DNA of 64,000 nucleotides, taken from assembly GCA_035276765.1 (NCBI GenBank), contig DATELH010000001.1, forward strand, positions 1-64,000, given 5' to 3'. The notes beneath the pieces were generated by a model. The model was not told the DNA's origin. It did not search any database and saw only the letters and a list, made by a program, of their open reading frames with translations. The stretch is from DATASD01 sp035276765 (GTDB taxonomy: Bacteria; Patescibacteriota; Saccharimonadia; Saccharimonadales; UBA4665). The position numbers were made by a program, and so were the translations under genes. Shown here piece by piece: positions 34,152-43,186 of this stretch. Position 1 is the stretch's first letter; each line of letters starts with the position of its first letter.

Positions 34152-34901
34152 TTATTTGTAGTACAGCGACTGCAGCACCGTGAGCGCCGCCTTAGCGGCG
34201 TCAGTGCTAAACCACGCTTGCGTTTTAGCGGCCGTAGAAAAATCTCCGGCCGAAGGAATGGCTTGGAAGTGCACGACCTGGTTATTTTTGCCGGTAAATT
34301 GCGTAGCAAAAACCCCACTTGTTACTTTGCCAGGCTGAAAGACAGACGGATCGTCGACGACTTCGTAAAAGGGCGCATACGGCGCGCTATCGGTAAAGTA
34401 ACCGCCCACAATTTTGAGCGCCAACGCGGGACCAGCGCCACTCGACCCGAGGCCGACCACCTGTTGCGTGTAAAAATTGCCTGCCGCCCGGGGTGAAAAC
34501 GGATTGCTGTAGGTGACTTGCACTAACTTATCGGGGTCGGTAACAGTGGCAATCGTTTGCGCGACCCCATTCGTTGTGACCTTACTGGCGTTAAGCGTCC
34601 AAGCTGCGGGATAGCGGAAACACGGGCCGTGCGTCGTATCGCAATAAGATTTGAGGCCGGTAGCTGGAGCGGTAGCTTTTTGGTCGGCAATAGTAGCCAT
34701 TTGTTTGATGAGCGCCACCCTTTGCGCCTTCAAACTGTCTACCCGTGCCGTAAGCTGCTCGGCCTTTTTATGTTGCCAAGCATAGACGCCACCGGTCACT
34801 GCCAGCAAAACCACGATAAACAAATACGCCGCCACATATTTATGCGCATGCTTGGCGTGAAAGTGTTCACCCATCTCTAGCTTTGGATGCTCTTGTTCCA
34901 C
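34152..34901 (-). CDS. membrane-anchored outer-surface protein, unknown
   Basis: Protein of 249 residues. The start is GTG at 34901: a perfect GGAGGT lies 8 nt upstream within the end of the previous gene. A basic/His-rich cytoplasmic segment (GEHFHAKHAHKY) precedes one membrane helix (VAAYLFIVVLLAVTGGVYAW), a coiled coil (KAEQLTARVDSLKAQRVALIKQ...) and an outer domain with a CDTTHGPC disulfide candidate. The second half resembles PsbP/MOG1-like folds only in strand pattern. Coupled to the small coiled-coil gene upstream. Confidence 0.6.
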   Translation of the reverse strand: MEQEHPKLEMGEHFHAKHAHKYVAAYLFIVVLLAVTGGVYAWQHKKAEQLTARVDSLKAQRVALIKQMATIADQKATAPATGLKSYCDTTHGPCFRYPAAWTLNASKVTTNGVAQTIATVTDPDKLVQVTYSNPFSPRAAGNFYTQQVVGLGSSGAGPALALKIVGGYFTDSAPYAPFYEVVDDPSVFQPGKVTSGVFATQFTGKNNQVVHFQAIPSAGDFSTAAKTQAWFSTDAAKAALTVLQSLYYK

Positions 34902-34902
34902 C

Positions 34903-35154
34903 TTAGTTACCTCCGGCCTTTTCGGCCGCGACCTGATTCTGCAACGAAATGACCTGCGATTGCAAGTCTTTTTCCCTGGCTTGCAAATCGACCACCCGCT
35001 TATGCTCGAATACGTAAATGGCGTAGGCCGCACCAGCGATCACTAATGTCGCAAACAACCCCAAGAAAACCCGGCCAATAGGATGTACCACTTGCGGTGG
35101 CGTAAACGCCGGATGGTCTGGCAGTGTTGGCGCGCTCCGAGTCTTGCTCTCCAT
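34903..35154 (-). CDS. small membrane protein with coiled coil
   Basis: Protein of 83 residues: proline-rich cytoplasmic head, one membrane helix (RVFLGLFATLVIAGAAYAIYVF), then a short coiled coil (VVDLQAREKDLQSQVISLQNQVA). The topology matches its downstream partner, which has head, helix and coiled coil in the same order, so the two probably pair through their coiled coils. Adjacent with 1-nt spacing and coupled translation. Confidence 0.6.
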   Translation of the reverse strand: MESKTRSAPTLPDHPAFTPPQVVHPIGRVFLGLFATLVIAGAAYAIYVFEHKRVVDLQAREKDLQSQVISLQNQVAAEKAGGN

Positions 35155-35206
35155 AACAACCTCTTAAACACTAGCATAACTGAAACCAGTCCATTTGGGC
35201 AAGCAG

Positions 35207-35800
35207 TTAATCAAGATGTTTATATGCAAAAACGACGCGTTGTGCCACTGTCACCACCGACAACACGAGCAAAGCCGCAAACGTCACCGCCATAAGGTTT
35301 TGCCCTAAAACATGCATCTTCGGAAAAACCGCAAATAACAACAACCCCGCAAACAACCCGATAAACCGCTCAGTACGTTCCAAAATGCCCACAGCGGCAA
35401 CCAACTGGTATTTGGCGGCAAGCTCGGTGCGGGAACGGATGTAACTAATCAGGTACGTGCACATCACCAGCGGCAGCACAATATTCCAACCCACCAAACC
35501 CGCGTAGCCGAATGCCACAAGCATGACGAAGTCAGCAAACCGATCGATGGTTGAATCCAAAAACCCGCCGAACGCCGTCACCTTGTTTTGCATACGCGCC
35601 ACCATGCCGTCGAGCATATCCCCCGCACAAAGCACAATCGCCACGAGCCCCCAAACGTATTGCTTGTGCAAGATGAGCACAAAAAACACCACCGGAAATA
35701 CGAGCCCAAATAGTGTAATGACATTAGGATTTACGTTTTTTAGCAGCCGTCCGAGCGGCTTGAGTGCTTTTTCGGCGTGCGGCTTGGCAAAGGTCAGCAT
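35207..35800 (-). CDS. CDP-alcohol phosphatidyltransferase
   Basis: Protein of 197 residues from the ATG at 35800, set by TATAAT 7 nt upstream. Five to six membrane helices and the family motif D-x2-D-G-x2-A-R-x8-G-x3-D-x3-D near residues 60-88: DMLDGMVAR ... GGFLDSTIDRFAD. Such enzymes transfer a phosphatidyl group from CDP-diacylglycerol (or related lipid) to an alcohol such as glycerol-phosphate or inositol-phosphate. The acceptor is not clear. Divergent from pgl. Confidence 0.9.
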   Translation of the reverse strand: MLTFAKPHAEKALKPLGRLLKNVNPNVITLFGLVFPVVFFVLILHKQYVWGLVAIVLCAGDMLDGMVARMQNKVTAFGGFLDSTIDRFADFVMLVAFGYAGLVGWNIVLPLVMCTYLISYIRSRTELAAKYQLVAAVGILERTERFIGLFAGLLLFAVFPKMHVLGQNLMAVTFAALLVLSVVTVAQRVVFAYKHLD

Positions 35801-35807
35801 AGTCCGA

Positions 35808-35813
35808 ATTATA
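35808..35813 (-). promoter_or_regulatory. -10 box of a leaderless promoter
   Basis: TATAAT on the minus strand, 7 nt before the ATG at 35800. It lies 21 nt from the divergent pgl start, so both promoters share this short gap. Confidence 0.6.
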
Positions 35814-35833
35814 CAGCATGGTACACTGGAGAC

Positions 35834-36493
35834 ATGCATCTTGTGAAAACGACTGACACGACCGCTGCAGCGCAAAAGCTCGCGTATCTCATCAACGTCC
35901 AATTGGCCCAGAAAAAGAAAGTGGTATGGCTGCTTTCGGGAGGCTCGGCGATTACTGTAGCCGTCGAGGCGCAACGGTTACTACAGACTACTGAAGGCCT
36001 CATAGTCATGCAGATTGACGAACGCTATGGTCCCACCGGCCACGCCGACAGCAATTGGAAGCAGCTTATCGATGCCGGCTTCGACGACGCCAGCACCTTT
36101 TGCTACCCCATGCTCATTGGCGCGGACGTCATCAAGACAACCAGTAACTACGAACAGCTTTTAAACGAAACCATCGACGACAACACCTATGTGATCGGCC
36201 TGTTCGGCATCGGCGCCGACGGCCACACTGCCGGGATTTTGCCTAACAGCTCGGCCGTCAATGCCGCCGCCGAAGTAGCGTTTTACCAGGCGTCAGACTA
36301 TCCGCGCATCACTATAACCCCGGTGTTTTTTGCAAAAATCAATACAGCCATTGTGTATGCCATGGGTAGCGCCAAACTGCAACCGCTCAAAAACCTCGGG
36401 CGCAATTTGCCGCCCGCACTCGAACCGGCGCAGTTGCTCAAACACATCCGCGACACCTGGATTTATAGCGACCAAATAGGAGAAGATGCATGA
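35834..36493 (+). CDS. pgl: 6-phosphogluconolactonase
   Basis: Protein of 219 residues from the ATG at 35834, which follows GGAGAC. NagB/RpiA/DevB fold with substrate motifs LSGGSA, QIDERYGP and GIGADGHTAGILP, typical of DevB-type lactonases. It hydrolyses 6-phosphogluconolactone. First gene of a pgl-gnd-zwf operon in which each gene overlaps or nearly touches the next. Confidence 0.9.
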   Translation: MHLVKTTDTTAAAQKLAYLINVQLAQKKKVVWLLSGGSAITVAVEAQRLLQTTEGLIVMQIDERYGPTGHADSNWKQLIDAGFDDASTFCYPMLIGADVIKTTSNYEQLLNETIDDNTYVIGLFGIGADGHTAGILPNSSAVNAAAEVAFYQASDYPRITITPVFFAKINTAIVYAMGSAKLQPLKNLGRNLPPALEPAQLLKHIRDTWIYSDQIGEDA

Positions 36494-37389
36494 GGGTAGG
36501 GTTGGTTGGCCTGGGGAAAATGGGCGGACAGATAGTGGCACGGTTTTTGCAAGCCGGGCATGAGGTAGTCGTAACCGATTTAGACCAAGCGGCAGTCGAA
36601 GCGGCTGGCAAGCTGGGCGCCGTATCGGCAAGCGGTCGGCAAGATCTCGCGCAGAAACTCGGCACGCCAGCGATAGTTTGGCTGATGATTCCGGCACAAG
36701 CTGTTGACGAAGAAATTAACGGCCTGCTTGCCGTACTGCCCAAAAACAGCATCATTGTTGACGGCGGCAACTCCGACTTTCGGCTCACCCGCGCCCGCGC
36801 CTCACTTTGTAAGTACGCCGGCGTGGAGCTCGTTGATGTCGGCACCAGCGGCGGCGTCCTTGGCCTGGAGCATGGGTTTTCCATGATGATCGGTGGCGAA
36901 CCACAAGCCTTTGCCGCTGTCGAGCCGCTCATCCAAGCGCTCGCCCAGCCAAACGGTTACAAGCACTTTGGCCCGCATGGCGCCGGGCACTACGTCAAAA
37001 TGATCCACAACGCCATCGAATACGGCATGATGGAATCGTATGCCGAAGGCTGGCGCCTTCTCAAAGACGGCAAGGACTACCCCGGTCTCGACCTAGCGGC
37101 CATCGCCGACGTCTGGCAGCACGGCAGCATCATCCAGAGCGAGCTCAATGGCCTGACCGCGAACATTTTTGCCGAGAACCCAACACTCGAAGGTATCGAC
37201 GGCTACGTGGCCGAATCCGGCGAAGCACGCTGGACGCTCGAGGTCGCCAAAAGCCAAAACTTTGCCATGCCCGCCATTCAATCCGCTTTTGACGTGCGCA
37301 TCGCCAGTGGCCAGGGGCGCATCAATTTCGGCACCAAAGTGTTAGCCGCCATGCGTAACGCCTTTGGAGGGCACAAACTCAACAAGTAA
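36490..37389 (+). CDS. gnd: 6-phosphogluconate dehydrogenase, short (GndA-like) form
   Basis: Protein of 299 residues. Rossmann motif GLVGLGKMGGQI, the family signature VDVGTSGGVLGLEHG (variant of the DxGxSGG motif), and catalytic HGAGHYVKMIHNAIEYGMM (Lys and Asn). The short ~300-residue, often NAD-preferring form decarboxylates 6-phosphogluconate to ribulose-5-phosphate. Overlaps pgl by 4 nt. Confidence 0.95.
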   Translation: MRVGLVGLGKMGGQIVARFLQAGHEVVVTDLDQAAVEAAGKLGAVSASGRQDLAQKLGTPAIVWLMIPAQAVDEEINGLLAVLPKNSIIVDGGNSDFRLTRARASLCKYAGVELVDVGTSGGVLGLEHGFSMMIGGEPQAFAAVEPLIQALAQPNGYKHFGPHGAGHYVKMIHNAIEYGMMESYAEGWRLLKDGKDYPGLDLAAIADVWQHGSIIQSELNGLTANIFAENPTLEGIDGYVAESGEARWTLEVAKSQNFAMPAIQSAFDVRIASGQGRINFGTKVLAAMRNAFGGHKLNK

Positions 37390-37393
37390 ACAT

Positions 37394-38839
37394 ATGGACA
37401 CGCAAGCCAACGTCGCCGTCACCTTAGAACCCTCAACACTGATTATTTTCGGTATTACGGGTGACTTGGCGCACCGCAAGTTATTGCCCGCACTGTATTA
37501 TTTGTCAGACCAAGGGTTGTTGCCGGCGCAACTGCGCATCGTGGGCGTTACGCGACATGGCATTACCGTGCCCGAACTGTTACAGCGCGTGCGGACGGCC
37601 GTTGAGGAAACCGGCAAAAAAGCCAACCCCCAAGCACTGACAGCGCTGGGCGAGCGGGTTGAAATTATTGAAATGGACCTATTGCAGCCCGAAGCATACT
37701 TGCAGCTAAACCAGCGGCTCGCCGCAATCGAAGACGAGGCCGGCATGTGCCTAAACCGCCTGTTTTACCTGGCAATTCCAGCGCAAAGTTTTGAGCCGGT
37801 GATCGACCAATTGGGTCAGGGCGGCCTCAATAAAGCCTGCAAACACGGCAGCAGTGCGCGGCTGCTCATAGAGAAACCGTTTGGCTACGACTTGCGATCA
37901 GCACAAGAGTTAATCGCGTCGCTGGGGCGGCATTTTAGCGAAGAACAAATTTACCGCATCGACCATTACCTGGCCAAAGAGACCGCGCAAAACATCCTGA
38001 CATTTCGCTTCCAGAACCCGATTTTTAAGCAAATCTGGGACCGGCGTTCGATCAGTAGCATCACTATTACCGCGGCCGAATCTATCGACATCGAAGGCCG
38101 CATAGGGTTTTACGAACAAACCGGGGCGCTACGCGACCTTATCCAAAGCCACCTTTTGCAATTGCTGGCGCTCACCACCATGGACGAACCGTCGGCGCTC
38201 ACCTCGAACGCCATCCACCGCCGCAAGCTGGCGCTTTTGCAAGACATCATGCCAATTGCGCCCAACAAAGTCGCTACCGCGGCCGTACGCGGCCAGTACG
38301 AAGGCTACCGCGCCGAAGTAGCCAACCCCGACAGCAACACCGAAACCTACGCCGCTATCCGCCTCAAAATTGATAGCGAACGCTGGCGCGGCGTGCCCGT
38401 TGTACTCCGCACCGGCAAGGCGCTTGTCAAAAAGGTGGTAGAAATCCGGTTGGTGATCGCCACCACCGACCACTTAGCCAAAGAGAACGTCCTGACCATC
38501 CGCATCCAACCCGATGAAGGTATTTCGCTGCAACTATTCGCCAAAAAACCCGGCTTCACCGAAGAAGTCGAACCAGTGCAAATGGACTTCGACTACGATG
38601 AATCATTCGCTGGCCTGGCGGCGCAGCCCGACGCCTACGAACGCGTACTCATGGACGCATTCCGCGGTGACAAAACTCTGTTTGCAACGAGCGACGAAGT
38701 ACTTGCCAGTTGGCGCATCATCGAAAACGTCATTCAGGAATGGAAAAAGGACGGCCACGATCTGCACACATATAAACGCGGCTCTTCCGGACCACCCGAA
38801 GCTGAAGCTTTGCTCACTTTAGTTGTAAAAAATAATTAA
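37394..38839 (+). CDS. zwf: glucose-6-phosphate 1-dehydrogenase
   Basis: Protein of 481 residues from the ATG at 37394, 4 nt after gnd. NADP-site FGITGDLAHRKLLPALY, catalytic site RIDHYLAKE (His-Tyr, Lys), and C-terminal substrate strands. It oxidises glucose-6-phosphate, first step of the oxidative pentose-phosphate pathway. With pgl and gnd it yields NADPH and ribulose-5-phosphate. The cluster is complete, whereas many host-associated CPR genomes lack this branch. Confidence 0.97.
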   Translation: MDTQANVAVTLEPSTLIIFGITGDLAHRKLLPALYYLSDQGLLPAQLRIVGVTRHGITVPELLQRVRTAVEETGKKANPQALTALGERVEIIEMDLLQPEAYLQLNQRLAAIEDEAGMCLNRLFYLAIPAQSFEPVIDQLGQGGLNKACKHGSSARLLIEKPFGYDLRSAQELIASLGRHFSEEQIYRIDHYLAKETAQNILTFRFQNPIFKQIWDRRSISSITITAAESIDIEGRIGFYEQTGALRDLIQSHLLQLLALTTMDEPSALTSNAIHRRKLALLQDIMPIAPNKVATAAVRGQYEGYRAEVANPDSNTETYAAIRLKIDSERWRGVPVVLRTGKALVKKVVEIRLVIATTDHLAKENVLTIRIQPDEGISLQLFAKKPGFTEEVEPVQMDFDYDESFAGLAAQPDAYERVLMDAFRGDKTLFATSDEVLASWRIIENVIQEWKKDGHDLHTYKRGSSGPPEAEALLTLVVKNN

Positions 38840-38917
38840 TTTACTTGGCGTAGCCATAAGCACTTTGCTATACTTACTTTTATACAACATTAGCGATAAC
38901 TAAGCTGAGATAAAAAT

Positions 38918-40144
38918 ATGGCTCGATTACCACAACCAGGAGGAGACGACGGCTCGTGGGGGCAATTGCTCAACGATTATCTGGCTGTCTCGCACAACGG
39001 GGACGGGACGGTAAAGGCTGGCGCGGTTGATTCTGCCGCACTCCAAGACAATTCTGTATCTGGCGCCAAAATACAAGACAGCACGATTACTAACGCAAAG
39101 CTGAACACCGGCAGCGGCTCTGATGGCCAAGTACTTACCAAAGCTTCGGCGGCAGCTGGCGGGTTTGCATGGACCTCGGTGGCCGGCTCGCCCGACGCCA
39201 CAACCTCAAGCAAGGGATTGGTACAGCTTGCTGGTGACTTAGGCGGCACTGGTACTGCGGCGGCCGCCCCGATCATTTCGGCTGGCGCCATTACCGACGC
39301 CAAGGTAGCTGCCGGTGCGGCTATCGCAAAAAGCAAACTGGCCGCCCTGAACATCGTCGATGCCGACGTGAGCGCTATTTCGGAAAGCAAAGTCACCAAC
39401 CTCACCGCCGACCTGGCTGCCAAAGCGCCGACTTCGCGCACCCTCACCGCCGGTTCTGGCTTGACTGGCGGTGGCGATCTTTCTGCCGACCGTACATTTG
39501 CCGTAAGCTTTGGCTCCACGGCAGGTACCGCCGCCCAAGGCAATGATTCCCGCATTACCGGTGCCGAGCAAACGGCCAACAAAGGCGTGGCCAACGGCTA
39601 CGCCGGCCTCAACAGCTCTACACACGTTCCCACTGCGCAACTCGGGTCGGGCACGGCCGACACCACCACGTATCTTCGCGGGGATGGCACCTGGACAACA
39701 ACGCCGAGCGCACCCGTTACCAGCGTGGCTGGCAAAACGGGTGTCGTTACACTCGTAGAGGGCGACATCGCCAGCCTCACCACCGACCTGGCCGCCCGCA
39801 CAACCGTCACCAACGGTGGTGGCGAAACGTACTTTGACGCCGGCAACTCTGGCTCAGCCAAAACGCTCGACCTTGCCAATGGCAACGTCCAAAAGCTCAC
39901 GCTTACGGCCAACTGCACCATTACCCTCACGAGCCCTTCGAGCGGAGCGTACCGCTCACTCCTTATTTATGTCTTCCAAGACGCGACCGGTTCGCGCACT
40001 ATCACCTGGCCAGCCTCTGTTAAATGGGGTACTGCCGGCGCACCGACACTCACTACCACTGCCAGCAAAATGGACAAAATTTTGCTCGATACCGTTGACG
40101 GTGGCACCACCTGGTACGGCACGACAGGCCCAGGAGGTTTCTAG
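38918..40144 (+). CDS. phage-fibre-like surface protein
   Basis: Protein of 408 residues. The N-terminus MARLPQPGGDDGSWG...LAVSHNGDGT is shared with the large protein at 54369-57638 and looks like a dedicated capping or attachment module. The middle has tail-fibre style repeats (NSVSGAKIQDSTITNAKL, AITDAKVAAGAAIAKSKL, SGLTGGGDLSADRTFAVSFG, SSTHVPTAQLGSGTAD). The C-terminus is beta-rich (LTANCTITLTSPSSGAYRSLLI...). No signal peptide. Such trimeric fibre proteins bind cell surfaces; in an episymbiont it may serve host attachment. Followed with 1-nt overlap by a LamG protein. Confidence 0.75.
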   Translation: MARLPQPGGDDGSWGQLLNDYLAVSHNGDGTVKAGAVDSAALQDNSVSGAKIQDSTITNAKLNTGSGSDGQVLTKASAAAGGFAWTSVAGSPDATTSSKGLVQLAGDLGGTGTAAAAPIISAGAITDAKVAAGAAIAKSKLAALNIVDADVSAISESKVTNLTADLAAKAPTSRTLTAGSGLTGGGDLSADRTFAVSFGSTAGTAAQGNDSRITGAEQTANKGVANGYAGLNSSTHVPTAQLGSGTADTTTYLRGDGTWTTTPSAPVTSVAGKTGVVTLVEGDIASLTTDLAARTTVTNGGGETYFDAGNSGSAKTLDLANGNVQKLTLTANCTITLTSPSSGAYRSLLIYVFQDATGSRTITWPASVKWGTAGAPTLTTTASKMDKILLDTVDGGTTWYGTTGPGGF

Positions 40145-40827
40145 TGCTTGGTTCTGCCCGTAGCGCGTTTGTCATGAACCGCAACCTTGTGACATTGCCA
40201 GCCGCGGTCGCCGCCTATAACCTGAACGAAAATACTGGCACCACCGCGGCCGACTCCTCAGGTAATGCGCATACACTCACGCTCAACAACGCCACCTGGA
40301 CAGCCAGCGGGCACACTGGAGCAGCCCTCACCAACACCAGTGCCACAAGCGGCGCAAGCACCGCCCTGCTTGCACCCACGGCCGCCATAACAGTCATGGC
40401 GTGGATCAAACCACTTGACTTAACGAGCGGTACTACGCGGTTTGCCCTCGGATTCATCGACAATGGCGGCAACAGTGACGTTACTTTCTTTACACAGCGC
40501 GCCGATTTTGGCACCTCAAACGTTCTGCAGGTTGACGTTCGTATTGGCGGCTCGCTTATTGCCTTGAACGGATCAGCCTTGACGGTGGGTACGTGGGCGC
40601 ATATTGCAATGACTTACGATGGTACCAATCTCAAGCTTTACAAAGACGGCACAATAGCCGCCTCAACAACCAGCTCTGGAACGGTAGCAACCGGCGATGC
40701 TTTTTGGGTTGCTGGTTGGAATACCGTCAGTCCCTACCCCACGAACGTCGTGGTGGATGATGTCCGCGTCTTCAGTACCGCCCTAACTGCCGCCCAAGTC
40801 ACCCTTGCCATGAACACTCCTGTTTAG
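40144..40827 (+). CDS. LamG/concanavalin-A-like lectin domain protein
   Basis: Protein of 227 residues starting with GTG at 40144, which overlaps the previous stop by 1 nt and has GGAGGT 8 nt upstream. Nearly the whole protein is one LamG jellyroll: VAAYNLNENTGTTAADSSGN, ITVMAWIKP, GTWAHIAMTYDGTNLKLYKDG, and NVVVDDVRVFSTALTAAQV. These domains bind sugars or proteins. It is co-translated with the fibre protein, so it probably forms its receptor-binding tip or a co-displayed lectin. Confidence 0.88.
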   Translation: MLGSARSAFVMNRNLVTLPAAVAAYNLNENTGTTAADSSGNAHTLTLNNATWTASGHTGAALTNTSATSGASTALLAPTAAITVMAWIKPLDLTSGTTRFALGFIDNGGNSDVTFFTQRADFGTSNVLQVDVRIGGSLIALNGSALTVGTWAHIAMTYDGTNLKLYKDGTIAASTTSSGTVATGDAFWVAGWNTVSPYPTNVVVDDVRVFSTALTAAQVTLAMNTPV

Positions 40828-40896
40828 CCACCAAAAAGACGGCTATCATAAAAATTAATGACTATTTAATATTCCGACTGTTACCATTAAAGGCGG

Positions 40897-40902
40897 TATA
40901 AT
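40897..40902 (+). promoter_or_regulatory. -10 box of a leaderless promoter (response regulator)
   Basis: TATAAT, 9 nt before the ATG at 40912. Confidence 0.6.
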
Positions 40903-40911
40903 GGGTATGAC

Positions 40912-41586
40912 ATGAAACTACTGATTATCGATGACAATCGTGCGCTCACCCGAAGCCTCAAGGAGTTCTTAGGGAAGGACTTTGTTATTGAGTCCGCCGC
41001 CACGGCAAAGGAAGGCTTACACCAAGCCTCCATTTCGCACAGCGACGTTATCCTGCTTGACATTGGCCTGCCCGACGCGCTCGGCAGCGAAGTATGCAAG
41101 CAAATCCGCGCCGCCGGCATCAAAACACCCATTCTTATTTTGACCGGAGTAAACAGTGTCCAAAACCGCGTCGAGTTGTTAAACATAGGTGCCGACGATT
41201 ACCTCATGAAGCCGTTTGCCTTAGCCGAACTACGCGCCCGCATTGGCGCACTACTGCGTCGCACACCGACCGTATACACCAGCCCCGTCCTCAAGGTGCG
41301 CGACCTCATCATCGACAGCGGCCGGCGCCGCGTAAAGCGTGCCGATCAAGACATCACGCTGCGACGCAAAGAATTCGACATTTTGGAATATCTCGCCCGC
41401 AACCGGGGTCGAGCAGTTACCCGTGATATGATTTTTGACCACGTATGGGAATCGAGCAAAGGCGGTTGGCATAACACCGTGGATGTGCACATCAAGCATC
41501 TCCGCGACAAAGTCGATCGTCCATTTGACGTGCCGCTCATAAAAACGGCATATGGCATTGGTTACGTTCTAGACGACGTAAAATAA
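40912..41586 (+). CDS. OmpR-family response regulator
   Basis: Protein of 224 residues. Receiver domain with acidic pocket IIDDN, phospho-acceptor Asp in VILLDIGLPD, Thr in ILILTG and Lys in LMKPF. The C-terminal winged helix is LTLRRKEFDILEYLARN-like (here ITLRRKEFDIL), with recognition helix HNTVDVHIKHLRDKVD. It regulates transcription when phosphorylated, most likely by the histidine kinase encoded 218 nt downstream. Confidence 0.95.
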   Translation: MKLLIIDDNRALTRSLKEFLGKDFVIESAATAKEGLHQASISHSDVILLDIGLPDALGSEVCKQIRAAGIKTPILILTGVNSVQNRVELLNIGADDYLMKPFALAELRARIGALLRRTPTVYTSPVLKVRDLIIDSGRRRVKRADQDITLRRKEFDILEYLARNRGRAVTRDMIFDHVWESSKGGWHNTVDVHIKHLRDKVDRPFDVPLIKTAYGIGYVLDDVK

Positions 41587-41603
41587 TAACATTAAGGGGG
41601 CGC

Positions 41604-41714
41604 ATGGACAGCGTACTAACAGCAATTTTAACTGATGAGTCAGTTCGGACCGAGACAGCAATCGAAACTCTACTGAGAAAAGCGGTCGAGGTAGCACAAC
41701 CTTGGATGTGGTAA
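41604..41714 (+). CDS. possible small protein of 36 residues
   Basis: ATG at 41604 with AAGGGGG just upstream (3 nt spacing), reading MDSVLTAILTDESV... to ...AQPWMW. It lies between response regulator and kinase. The sequence looks like a helical peptide with a tryptophan-rich end. It could be a real small protein or leader peptide; there is no homology I can recall. Confidence 0.35.
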   Translation: MDSVLTAILTDESVRTETAIETLLRKAVEVAQPWMW

Positions 41715-41766
41715 AATGAGTCAGGCTTAGCGGGACAATGAAAGAAGCTTAACAGAACGGGGAACG

Positions 41767-41799
41767 TGTGGGGCGGCCTTTTGCCGCCCCAGTCGTACA
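41767..41799 (+). promoter_or_regulatory. GC-rich hairpin before the kinase start
   Basis: GGGGCGGC and GCCGCCCC form a stem around CTTTT, extended by GTGT / ACAC (GTCGTACAC). It ends 4 nt before the ATG at 41804 and lacks a T-run, so it more likely limits translation or acts as an attenuator than ends transcription. Confidence 0.5.
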
Positions 41800-41803
41800 C
41801 ATT

Positions 41804-43186
41804 ATGCGCGGGACTTTTCATGGATTTAAAAAATTACTTTTGGCGGCGCGCCTCAAAGACGAAGATTTACGTCGCCGCGGACTCGTACTCAATGTAATAT
41901 TGGTCGCCACGCTTGTCACTGCATCACTCAGCGCACTTATTCTCTGCTTCGGCTATTTCTCCGGTTATCACTTTGTGCTGTCGCGGCTTATTATTAACTT
42001 TGGGGTTATCCTTATTGTTGTCGGGCTGTTTGCCCTCGTAAAAATCCGCCGCCTCTTTTGGGCGGCGTTTGGCATTTTGATAATGTACGAGCTTTTCGCC
42101 ACACTCATGACGGCGCGCTGGAGTATTGGCTTGCCGATGGGTATTTTGCTTTATGCAGTGGTGATCGTCCTTGCCGGTATGCTGCTCGGGGCACGGTATT
42201 CGTTGTATCTGCTGGCGCTCAGCGTGGCCGCGCTCACCTGTCTGCAACTTGCCACCATGCAAGGTCTTATTCATCCCGACACGCTTTGGCAAAGATCACC
42301 AGCAAAATTGAGTGACCTAGCGGGGTACTGCTTAGCATTTAGTATGCTCGGGGTAAGCTCGTGGCTTTTTAACCGGCAGACTGACCAAGCACTTGGGCAA
42401 GCGCTTCGCGCCGAAGCTGCGCTCACCCGCCAAAAAGAACTCCTTGAAGCCAAGGTGATCGAGCGCACCAAAGCCCTGCAAACCGCCCAACTCGAAAAAA
42501 CCAAACAACTTCAGCGGTTTGCACAGCTCGGGCAATATAGCACCAGCCTGATGCACGACGTCGCAAACCATTTGGCCACGCTCAGCATCGACATCGAGGG
42601 CATGGAAGAAAAATACCACTCCTCCGACCTCGTACGGCGCGCCAAAAAGCACATCGAATACATCGACAATATGGTGCAAGGCGCCTACGAGCACCTGAAC
42701 GGCAAGGTACAACTTGCCACCTTCGATGCCTTGCGCGAGACCGATAAGGTGGTAGCAATTTTGCAACACAATGCCCGGCTTGCTGGCGTACAGTTGTCGC
42801 GCACCAAAGATACCGCCAAAAAACGCCCCATTACTTTGCATGGCGACCCGAGCCGTTTTCGCCAGATCGTCACCAACCTTGCCGCCAACGCCATCGAAGC
42901 CTGCCAGGACGCCAAAACCGACAAAAAACAAGTGCTTATTGTGGTGCGCGCCACCGGCAACGGCGCCGTAACCCTGCTCGTAGAAGACAACGGCAAGGGC
43001 ATTCCTGCCGCCAAAAAATCAACCATTTTCGAACCGTTTTACAGTACCAAACAACAAGGCATGGGTATCGGCCTGTTCACGGTCAAGCAAATTGTGGAAG
43101 AATATTTTGCTGGTACGATAGACGTTACGAGTAAGGTTGGGCACACGGTATTCCGCGTGACGCTCAACGGGATACCGCGTGAATAA
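41804..43186 (+). CDS. membrane sensor histidine kinase
   Basis: Protein of 460 residues from the ATG at 41804. Six membrane helices in the first ~190 residues (7TM-like sensor without large outer loops), a coiled coil (RQKELLEAKVIERTKALQ...), then the phospho-acceptor helix with LMHDVANHLATL (His ~250). The ATPase domain has NLAANAIEA (N box), DNGKGIPAAKKSTIFEPFYS (G1/F) and GMGIGLFTVKQI (G2). It pairs with the upstream response regulator. It overlaps the isoprenoid-synthase-like gene by 8 nt, hinting at a lipid-related signal. Confidence 0.92.
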   Translation: MRGTFHGFKKLLLAARLKDEDLRRRGLVLNVILVATLVTASLSALILCFGYFSGYHFVLSRLIINFGVILIVVGLFALVKIRRLFWAAFGILIMYELFATLMTARWSIGLPMGILLYAVVIVLAGMLLGARYSLYLLALSVAALTCLQLATMQGLIHPDTLWQRSPAKLSDLAGYCLAFSMLGVSSWLFNRQTDQALGQALRAEAALTRQKELLEAKVIERTKALQTAQLEKTKQLQRFAQLGQYSTSLMHDVANHLATLSIDIEGMEEKYHSSDLVRRAKKHIEYIDNMVQGAYEHLNGKVQLATFDALRETDKVVAILQHNARLAGVQLSRTKDTAKKRPITLHGDPSRFRQIVTNLAANAIEACQDAKTDKKQVLIVVRATGNGAVTLLVEDNGKGIPAAKKSTIFEPFYSTKQQGMGIGLFTVKQIVEEYFAGTIDVTSKVGHTVFRVTLNGIPRE

